Assembly (NCBI GenBank): GCA_031287135.1
Contig: JAITTK010000069.1
Location: 1-6,157 of the forward strand
Direction of reading: 5' to 3'
Length of the DNA stretch: 6,157 bases
Source of the DNA: Candidatus Methanoplasma reticulitermitis
GTDB lineage: Archaea; Thermoplasmatota; Thermoplasmata; Methanomassiliicoccales; Methanomethylophilaceae
Shown here: piece after piece, positions 1-5,322 of the stretch
Position numbering within the stretch: position 1 is the first letter of the stretch
How the letters are laid out: each line of letters starts with the position of its first letter
Notes under the pieces: model-generated
The model's database searches: none
What the model was told of the DNA's origin: nothing
What the model saw: only the letters and a program-made list of their open reading frames with translations
Program-made: the position numbers and the translations under genes

Positions 1-132
1 GTGTTCTTCGACGTGCTCGGCTCGGAGGCTGCCGGGATATGCATGAGGAACGGGTTCATGAGGACCACGGACCCATCGGCCGCCGTCAGAGCTTACAGGG
101 AAGCGGAAGAGCGCATTGAACGGATGCGCTGA
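1..132 (+). CDS. 3' end of an unidentified protein-coding gene (partial)
   Basis: Frame 1 is open from the left edge to a TGA at 130-132, giving the last 43 residues of a protein whose start is outside the window. The piece begins VFFDVLGSEAAGIC and ends in a charged, probably helical stretch (AYREAEERIERMR). It has no membrane segment and no motif I can assign to a family, so I give no function. It counts as coding because codon choice matches the neighbouring genes, the frame stays open to the edge, and it stops just before a more AT-rich spacer with a promoter-like element. It lies on the same strand as ilvD, 123 nt upstream of the preferred ilvD start, and is probably a separate transcription unit. 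Confidence 0.6.
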   Translation: MFFDVLGSEAAGICMRNGFMRTTDPSAAVRAYREAEERIERMR

Positions 133-203
133 TCTTCGGCGCACATGCGAAATGCAAAGCCGGCACCAGTGTCCGGAAAACCCGGTTGCACGGATAGCAT
201 ATC

Positions 204-220
204 AGATAATTATTTACATA
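204..220 (+). promoter_or_regulatory. Probable archaeal TATA-box promoter of ilvD
   Basis: An AT-rich block in otherwise GC-rich DNA contains TTTACATA at 213-220, close to the archaeal TATA consensus TTTAWATA. With the usual archaeal spacing (box centre about 26-27 nt before the start site), transcription would begin near 241-246, only 10-15 nt before the ATG at 256. That fits the very short leader and the lack of a convincing Shine-Dalgarno site in it. It also argues that codons 145-255, although open, are not translated. I see no clear BRE and no operator repeat. The rest of 133-255 holds nothing else I can name. Confidence 0.55.
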
Positions 221-255
221 TCATCCCGCTAAGTGAAGGCACGGGTTTGATTCGA

Positions 256-1905
256 ATGAGAAGCGATGTCGTCAGGAAAGGGATAGGGAGCGCACCTGCC
301 AGAAGCCTGCTCAGAGCAGACGGGTTAACGGATGAGGATTTCGAAAAGCCGTTCATAGGCATAGCCAATTCATGGAACGACATCGTACCGGGGCACATAC
401 ATTTGAACAAGATAGCCGAGGCTGTCAGAGAGGGGATAATCGAGGCCGGGGGGAAGCCGTTCACATTCGGTGTCCCGGCGATCTGCGACGGGATTGCCAT
501 GGGGCATAAGGGCATGAGATTCTCCCTGATATCGAGGGAAGTCATATCGGACTGTTGCGAGGTGATGGTAGAAGGCCACGCTCTGGACGGATGGGTGGGC
601 ATCACGAACTGCGACAAGGTCACACCCGGGATGCTCATGGCGGCAGGGAGGATGAATGTTCCCTCGATCATGGTCACGGGAGGCGCGATGGAGACCGGCC
701 GTCTCGACGGCAAGGAGAATCTCGATCTTCAGTCGGTGTTCGAGGCACTAGGATCGTATTCCGCGGGAAAAGTGGACGAAGAGTTCGTAAAGACCATCGA
801 ATGCGCAGCCTGCCCGGGGATAGGGAGCTGTTCGGGCCTTTTCACCGCTAACTCGATGGCCTGTCTGACGGAGGTCCTCGGCATGAGTCTTACGGGATGC
901 GGCACATCTCTCGCCGTGGATGAGAAGAAGTTAAAGATAGCCAGGGAGACCGGCAAAAGGATAGTCGAACTCGTCAGAAAGGACATCAAACCGAGGGACA
1001 TAGTCTCCATGAAGTCTTTCAGGAACGCCATCCGCGTCGACATGGCGATAGGCGGGTCGACGAACACCGCACTCCATATACCGGCCATATCGAAGGATTT
1101 CGGCCATGATGTCAAACTGGATATGTTCGACGAGATCTCAAGGGAGGTACCGCACATAACCAGCCTAAGACCGGCCGGGATGTTCTCGATACACGATTTG
1201 GACAACGCAGGCGGGATGTCCGCGGTCCTCAACAGGCTGGAAGACATGATAGAGGATGCACCCACAGTCAACGGGAAGAGTATAGCGGAGATCGCGAGGG
1301 AAGGCAGGGTGAAGGATGACAATGTGCTCAGGCCTCTGGACAACCCATATCACATGCAGGGAGGTATAGCGATCCTCAAAGGGAATCTTGCACCGGAGGG
1401 GGCGGTCATAAAACAGGCGGCGGTGAGTGAGAAGATGATGAGATTCTCCGGGAGAGCGAGGGTATTCGATCGTGAGAGCGATGCCACCGATGCGATACTG
1501 GCTGGTAAGATCGTCTCTGGCGATGTCGTCGTGATAAGATATGAAGGGCCGAGAGGGGCCCCCGGGATGCCTGAGATGCTGTCCCCCACAAGCCTGATAA
1601 TGGGAAGGGGACTGGGGGATTCCGTCGCCCTCATCACCGACGGGAGATTCTCCGGTGCCACCAGAGGCGGGGCCATAGGCCATGTTTCGCCGGAGGCCTA
1701 TGAGAAAGGGCCGATAGCTGCCGTGAAGGACGATGATATAATAGAGATCGACATACCGGCCAGGAAACTTAACGTGAAGGTGTCCGATGCAGAGATGAAG
1801 GAACGTCTTTCGAAGGTGGATACAGTCGAACGTCCGGTGACCGGTGTGCAGAAGAGATACAGGAAACTGGTCACGAACGGTGCGAACGGCGCATATCTGG
1901 AATGA
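256..1905 (+). CDS. ilvD: Dihydroxy-acid dehydratase (IlvD)
   Basis: IlvD dehydrates 2,3-dihydroxy-isovalerate and 2,3-dihydroxy-3-methylvalerate to the 2-keto acid precursors of valine/leucine and isoleucine, using an Fe-S cluster and Mg2+ in the cytoplasm. The 549-residue product is full length for the family and collinear with E. coli IlvD. Seen motifs: PGHIHL near the N-terminus, ITNCDKVTPGM with likely cluster ligand Cys119, CPGIGSCSG (Cys186, Cys192; the last the likely ligand), GGSTNT at 266-271, YEGPRGAPGMPEM at 429-441, and ITDGRFSG with the presumed catalytic Ser466. The frame is open back to 145, but ATG 256 is preferred. The 37 extra codons look unlike IlvD, the probable TATA box lies inside them, and MRSDVVRKGIGSAPARSLL is a typical IlvD start. 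It appears to be a single-gene unit, convergent with the aro cluster. The cluster type ([4Fe-4S] or [2Fe-2S]) cannot be read from sequence alone. Confidence 0.96.
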   Translation: MRSDVVRKGIGSAPARSLLRADGLTDEDFEKPFIGIANSWNDIVPGHIHLNKIAEAVREGIIEAGGKPFTFGVPAICDGIAMGHKGMRFSLISREVISDCCEVMVEGHALDGWVGITNCDKVTPGMLMAAGRMNVPSIMVTGGAMETGRLDGKENLDLQSVFEALGSYSAGKVDEEFVKTIECAACPGIGSCSGLFTANSMACLTEVLGMSLTGCGTSLAVDEKKLKIARETGKRIVELVRKDIKPRDIVSMKSFRNAIRVDMAIGGSTNTALHIPAISKDFGHDVKLDMFDEISREVPHITSLRPAGMFSIHDLDNAGGMSAVLNRLEDMIEDAPTVNGKSIAEIAREGRVKDDNVLRPLDNPYHMQGGIAILKGNLAPEGAVIKQAAVSEKMMRFSGRARVFDRESDATDAILAGKIVSGDVVVIRYEGPRGAPGMPEMLSPTSLIMGRGLGDSVALITDGRFSGATRGGAIGHVSPEAYEKGPIAAVKDDDIIEIDIPARKLNVKVSDAEMKERLSKVDTVERPVTGVQKRYRKLVTNGANGAYLE

Positions 1906-1908
1906 TCA
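1903..1908. other. Shared palindromic stop junction (TGATCA) of two convergent genes
   Basis: The TGA stop of ilvD (1903-1905, plus strand) and the TGA stop of the chorismate mutase gene (1908-1906, minus strand) lie back to back and together form the palindrome TGATCA. There is no intergenic base, so no room for a terminator between the genes. Both mRNAs must end inside the opposing gene. The first T-run downstream of ilvD on the plus strand is TTTTT at 2139-2143, inside the antisense of chorismate mutase; calling it a terminator would be a guess. Confidence 0.9.
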
Positions 1909-2172
1909 TCTGAGGGATCTCTGCAGTTCCACCGACTCTCCGATAAGTATCCTGCATACATCTTCGGCACGGTCCGGGTCCATGCCGTTCTTTTCGGCGA
2001 ACGATCTGTATCTGTCGACGACTTCGTCCTCAACGGAGGAGTTCACGATCTCTTTTCCGCTTTTGATCTTGCAGAGACCGACTTCCTTCGCAAGATCGAG
2101 CCTCTTCTTCATGAGAACGAGTATCTCGATATCCGTTCTTTTTATCTCATCTCTCAGTTCTTCGAGTTCCAA
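1906..2172 (-). CDS. aroQ: Chorismate mutase, short monofunctional AroQ class
   Basis: Converts chorismate to prephenate, the branch point to phenylalanine and tyrosine. The 88-residue, all-helical product matches the single-domain AroQ fold, which normally works as an intertwined dimer. Aligned by eye with the E. coli P-protein mutase domain, it keeps Arg7 (R11), Arg24 (R28), Lys35 (K39), Glu48 (E52), Ser80 (S84) and Gln84 (Q88). The positions of D48 and R51 are Asn44 and Val47. No prephenate dehydratase or dehydrogenase domain is attached. The start is TTG at 2172. An in-frame TGA lies three codons upstream, the next Met is residue 21, and GGGGTGA (2185-2179) sits 6 nt before the TTG. The first 19 nt overlap the end of aroC. 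It is the last gene of the aro cluster. The symbol aroQ is also used for type II dehydroquinase; here it means the chorismate mutase class. Confidence 0.9.
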   Translation of the reverse strand: MELEELRDEIKRTDIEILVLMKKRLDLAKEVGLCKIKSGKEIVNSSVEDEVVDRYRSFAEKNGMDPDRAEDVCRILIGESVELQRSLR

Positions 2173-3230
2173 AGGATGTCACCCCGTATCTGGTCGGCGA
2201 TGACGAGGCATGTCATGCTCTCAACCACTATCGCCGCCCTGGGCACGATGCACGGATCATGTCTCCCCTCGATCCTGATCTTGGTATTCTCCATCTTCTC
2301 CAGGTCCACGGTGTCCTGTTCTTTTCCTATGGACGGGGTAGGTTTGAAAGCCGCGCGGAAGACCATGGGGGCACCGTCGCTCATGCCTCCGAGTATTCCG
2401 CCCATGTTGTTGGAGCGGAGCCTTATCCCGCCGTCGAAGCAGAATGGGTCGTTGCTCTCCGACCCTCTCATCTCCGCGAGTCCGAACCCCTTTCCGAACT
2501 CGATGCCTTTGCACGCGGGAATCCCGAAAACCGCATTCGCGATCCGGGCATCCAGGGATTCGAACCATGTCCCCCCGAAACCCATCGGGAGACCAACGGT
2601 AATGCACTCTATGATTCCGCCGACGCTGTCATCGTCCGCCGACGCATCGAGTATCTCCTTTGTCATCATCGAGTCCAGTTCTTTCGTCGAAGCCCTGGTC
2701 GGGTTACTTCTGGAAGCGACGGCATCGTCGAATCCCCTGTCCCCGTCATCCCTGACTCTCCCTATCGATCTCGTGAAAGAACCCACCGAGATCCCGTATC
2801 TCGATACGAATTGCCTCGCAATACTGCCGGCAACGACCGCGGATGCCGTGAGTCTCCCGGAGAACTGGTTCCCCCCCTTTATGATGTGGCCGGGGAACTT
2901 TGCTATCGCCGGCAGATCAGCATGACCCGGTCGCGGGGTCCTGTTGAATGCCTCGTATTTCGAGCTGTCCGTGTTTGTGTTCCTGATCCTGAAGTGTATC
3001 TTTTCACCCGTCGTCCTTCCGTCTTCAAGGCCGGAAAGGAATTCCACCTCGTCGGGTTCGGTCCTGGGGGTACCTATCCCCTTGTACGGTTTCCTCAAAG
3101 CGAGTTCTTCGTCGATCTGTCCGACGTTCACCTCCTCCCCCTCGGGAAGACCTTCGAGGAAACCTCCTATGTATTGGGCATGGCTCTCCCCGTACAATGT
3201 GAATATGACGGATTCGCCGAGCCTGTACAT
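2154..3230 (-). CDS. aroC: Chorismate synthase
   Basis: Catalyses the 1,4-trans elimination of phosphate from EPSP to give chorismate, using reduced FMN as a catalytic cofactor. The 358-residue product is close to the usual length. Family signatures occur in order: YGESHA with catalytic His17, PRTEPDEVEFLSG near 55-67, RPGHAD with catalytic His103, GGNQFSGRLTA, DDDSVGGIIE, GFGGTWFESLDARIA, KGIEFGKGF, GSESNDPF, SNNMGGILGGMSDGAP, KPTPSI, and GRHDPCIVPRAA near the C-terminus with the conserved Asp. The first motif ends GESHA rather than the common GESHG. ATG 3230 is preferred over GTG 3233, since GAGGTG (3241-3236) is 5 nt from the ATG but only 2 nt from the GTG. The start shares one base with the aroA stop (TGATG), and the 3' end overlaps the chorismate mutase gene by 19 nt. 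No attached flavin reductase is seen, as expected for a monofunctional enzyme supplied with reduced flavin by other proteins. Confidence 0.96.
   Translation of the reverse strand: MYRLGESVIFTLYGESHAQYIGGFLEGLPEGEEVNVGQIDEELALRKPYKGIGTPRTEPDEVEFLSGLEDGRTTGEKIHFRIRNTNTDSSKYEAFNRTPRPGHADLPAIAKFPGHIIKGGNQFSGRLTASAVVAGSIARQFVSRYGISVGSFTRSIGRVRDDGDRGFDDAVASRSNPTRASTKELDSMMTKEILDASADDDSVGGIIECITVGLPMGFGGTWFESLDARIANAVFGIPACKGIEFGKGFGLAEMRGSESNDPFCFDGGIRLRSNNMGGILGGMSDGAPMVFRAAFKPTPSIGKEQDTVDLEKMENTKIRIEGRHDPCIVPRAAIVVESMTCLVIADQIRGDILWNSKN
2179..2185 (-). promoter_or_regulatory. Shine-Dalgarno site deciding the TTG start of chorismate mutase
   Basis: GGGGTGA on the minus strand, inside the last codons of aroC, lies 6 nt before the TTG at 2172. 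GGTGA is part of the archaeal consensus GGAGGTGATC. Because no ATG or GTG is available for a full-length mutase, this site is what supports the TTG. Confidence 0.7.
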
Positions 3231-4489
3231 CACAGCACCTCGTACCTGATGCCGAGGCGGCCCGCATCTTCAAGGAACCCCGGATACGACACGGAACAGC
3301 AGTCCGCATTATCCATCACGACGGGGCCGTCGCACACAATCGATGCGACCGCCGCGGCCATCATGATCCTGTGGTCCTTCTCGTTCTCCACGGTGCCGCC
3401 GCTCAATCTTTTCTTCCCGTGTATGATGCATCCGTCATCGGTCGCTTCCGCATCGGCACCTATCGCATTCAGCATATTCACCGTTGTGAGTATGCGGTCG
3501 CTCTCCTTGAATTTGAGCTGCGGTGCGCCGTACAGTCTGCTGTTTCCCTCCGCCGTGCTCAGCAGCACGGCCAATATCGGGAACAGGTCCGGACATCCGC
3601 CGATATCTATGTCCTTTGCCAAGAGATCCTTCTTCATGACCGTGACCGAATCCCTGCCGGCGCATACGGATGCGCCGACATCTCCGAGGATATCGACGAT
3701 GACCTTATCTCCCTGGGGATCGTCCATCTGCAGTCCGTTCACCGTCACCTCCCCGCCGAGAGCGCCCGCGACAAGGAGGAATGCCGCCGATGAGAAATCG
3801 GCAGGCACCCTGTAATCGTACGGCCTGTATCCCGTACCGCCTTCGATCCTGAATATGTTGCCCTCTCTGACGACATTCGCGCCGAACAGCCCCATCATAT
3901 GGACGGTCACATCTATGTACGGTCCGGACACCATGGTTCCCCCGATCTCTATCTCGGTGTCATTCGGCAGCATGGGCGAGACAATGAGCAGCGAGGTTAT
4001 GAATTGAGAGCTGATGCCGCCGTCTATCGTCACTCTTCCGCCTTTGTTAGACCCCTTTATTTCCACTGGAGGTCTGCCGCCGTCCGAAGAGCATGCGACG
4101 CCCATCCGGCCCAGTGCGTCAAGCAACGGCCCCATGGGCCTTTTCCTTATCGATTCGTCACCGGTTATCGTGACTTTCCTGTCGAACATAGATGCTATGC
4201 CGGCGAAGATCCTCATGGTGGTTCCGGAATTATCGACATCTATGATCCCTTCCGGGGCATGGAGTCTCCCCCCCTTCACCGATATGCCGTCCTCTCCCCT
4301 GGTGATTTCCGCACCTATGGATTCCACGGCCCTGAGCGTGGATTCGGTATCGTTCGACAGCAGGCAATCGGTGATCATACTCTCCCCTCCGGCCAGTGAT
4401 GAGATGAAGAACGCCCTGTGGGTGTGGCTCTTGGACGGGGGACAACCCGATGTCCCCGCAATGTCCCCTCCTTTGAATGATACTTTCAT
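3230..4489 (-). CDS. aroA: 3-phosphoshikimate 1-carboxyvinyltransferase (EPSP synthase)
   Basis: Transfers the enolpyruvyl group of PEP to shikimate 3-phosphate, forming EPSP. The 419-residue product has the normal length and two-domain inverse alpha/beta barrel pattern. Visible active-site motifs: PPSKSHTHRA (Lys20, Ser21, Arg25), DNSGTTMR at 86-93, ESIRKRPMGPL (residues binding PEP in the family), GISSQF (Ser160, Ser161, Gln162), PADFSSAAF (Asp231), CPDLFPIL (catalytic Asp301), KESDRI (Glu329, Arg332) and DHRIMM (Arg374). Two positions differ from E. coli AroA. The Pro101 equivalent is Ile94, and the Lys411 equivalent aligns with Val400 in CSVSYPGFL. The start is ATG 4489, with AAGGAGG (4504-4498) 8 nt upstream. 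The ATG overlaps the shikimate kinase stop by 4 nt (ATGA), and the stop shares one base with the aroC start, so coupled translation is likely. Confidence 0.97.
   Translation of the reverse strand: MKVSFKGGDIAGTSGCPPSKSHTHRAFFISSLAGGESMITDCLLSNDTESTLRAVESIGAEITRGEDGISVKGGRLHAPEGIIDVDNSGTTMRIFAGIASMFDRKVTITGDESIRKRPMGPLLDALGRMGVACSSDGGRPPVEIKGSNKGGRVTIDGGISSQFITSLLIVSPMLPNDTEIEIGGTMVSGPYIDVTVHMMGLFGANVVREGNIFRIEGGTGYRPYDYRVPADFSSAAFLLVAGALGGEVTVNGLQMDDPQGDKVIVDILGDVGASVCAGRDSVTVMKKDLLAKDIDIGGCPDLFPILAVLLSTAEGNSRLYGAPQLKFKESDRILTTVNMLNAIGADAEATDDGCIIHGKKRLSGGTVENEKDHRIMMAAAVASIVCDGPVVMDNADCCSVSYPGFLEDAGRLGIRYEVL
3236..3241 (-). promoter_or_regulatory. Shine-Dalgarno site of aroC
   Basis: GAGGTG on the minus strand, within the last codons of aroA, is a good match to the archaeal anti-Shine-Dalgarno complement. 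It stands 5 nt from ATG 3230, and only 2 nt from the alternative GTG at 3233, so it selects the ATG. Confidence 0.65.
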
Positions 4490-5322
4490 AATAACGGCCT
4501 CCTTGTACGCGTGATGATCACATTGTCCAATCCTGTTCTTTCTATGAAACCTTTGGCATCCCCCGACATAAGGACGATAGCCGTCGCGGGCCCGGATCCG
4601 GAGATCCCCGCCCCCAGCGCACCGTTTTCCATGGCGAGGCCGGAAACACGATCGTCTATCCCGGAGGCCGTGGCTATCAGCTTTCCGTTGAGCGTCATAG
4701 CCCCGAACGGATCGGTCTTCGCCATCTCGACGAGACGCTCCGATTCGGAGGACATGCTGCGCAGTCTCTCGAGTGGAAGCCCGGTCTTCCTTATCTTCTC
4801 CGCCGGAACATGTATCACGACGTCGTATTCTCCTATATCGCGCCGATACAGCAGCGTATCCTTTCCGTTATCCGTGATCACAAGCCCCCCGAGCTCGCAC
4901 CCGCAGGCATCGTCGAACGAACCCGTTACCGTGACCCCGGCTTTTCTGGCACAGTCAACTCCCAGCCTTATCCTGTCAATAACGTCCATGTCGAAGCCTT
5001 CCGAGTTCAGGACGGAGGATATTATCGCATTGCATGCGGAACTCGAGCTTTTCAGTCCGCGGGATATCGGTATCTCCGATGATATGTCAAGGCTCCATCC
5101 GTCAGGTTCCGGAAGTCTCATCCTCTTGTATGTTTCGGAGACGCATATCTCGGCCATCACCGGATCCTCTGACGGATCGTTCGATATCGTCACCGCCTTT
5201 CCGTCGGCCTCGTTCTCGAACTTCGATGATGTCTTCAGCGTCACGCCGATGGTGGCTCCCATCCCGCACGGCATGGCATTGATCACGGTCACGGCCCCGT
5301 GGGATACGCCTTTACCGATCAG
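4486..5322 (-). CDS. aroK: Shikimate kinase, archaeal GHMP-superfamily type
   Basis: Phosphorylates shikimate to shikimate 3-phosphate with ATP. It belongs to the GHMP fold of homoserine and mevalonate kinases and is unrelated to bacterial AroK. Diagnostic features: GAVTVINAMPCGMGATIGV near the N-terminus, the ATP loop IPISRGLKSSSSACNA at about 84-99, TGSFDDACGCELGG at about 133-146, and GAGISGSGPA at about 237-246. FDDAC and the GLKSSS loop favour shikimate kinase over other GHMP kinases. From the proposed start the protein has 278 residues, normal for the family. That start is a CTG at 5322: AAGGAGG (5336-5330) is 7 nt upstream, and CTGA overlaps the aroE stop by 4 nt, just as ATGA does at the next junction. 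Alternatives are ATG 5370 (294 residues, poorly placed GGAG, 16 extra residues translated from the aroE reading) and an internal GTG that would cut the first strand. The function is secure; the exact start is not. Confidence 0.93.
   Translation of the reverse strand: MIGKGVSHGAVTVINAMPCGMGATIGVTLKTSSKFENEADGKAVTISNDPSEDPVMAEICVSETYKRMRLPEPDGWSLDISSEIPISRGLKSSSSACNAIISSVLNSEGFDMDVIDRIRLGVDCARKAGVTVTGSFDDACGCELGGLVITDNGKDTLLYRRDIGEYDVVIHVPAEKIRKTGLPLERLRSMSSESERLVEMAKTDPFGAMTLNGKLIATASGIDDRVSGLAMENGALGAGISGSGPATAIVLMSGDAKGFIERTGLDNVIITRTRRPLL
4498..4504 (-). promoter_or_regulatory. Shine-Dalgarno site of aroA
   Basis: AAGGAGG on the minus strand, inside the last codons of the shikimate kinase gene, lies 8 nt before ATG 4489. 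The same heptamer precedes the shikimate kinase gene itself. Confidence 0.75.

Noticed and set aside
145..255. A 37-residue N-terminal extension of IlvD.
   Set aside because: IlvD proteins begin close to the residue coded at 256, and the extension covers the probable TATA box and transcription start.
210..713. A 167-codon minus-strand open frame opposite the start of ilvD.
   Set aside because: It lies within strongly supported ilvD coding sequence, shows no domain and has no start signal; it is an antisense shadow.
2136..2150. TTTTT run after ilvD as a transcription terminator.
   Set aside because: Archaeal terminators can be short T-runs, but this one is a single pentamer inside the chorismate mutase gene (its AAAAA encodes Ile-Lys-Arg), so coding explains it equally well.
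2259..3815. A 518-codon open frame on the plus strand running antisense across aroC and the end of aroA.
   Set aside because: It crosses two well-supported genes, has no recognisable domain and is rich in Arg, Pro and Ser as expected of an antisense shadow in GC-rich DNA. Its length comes from the codon bias of the real genes.
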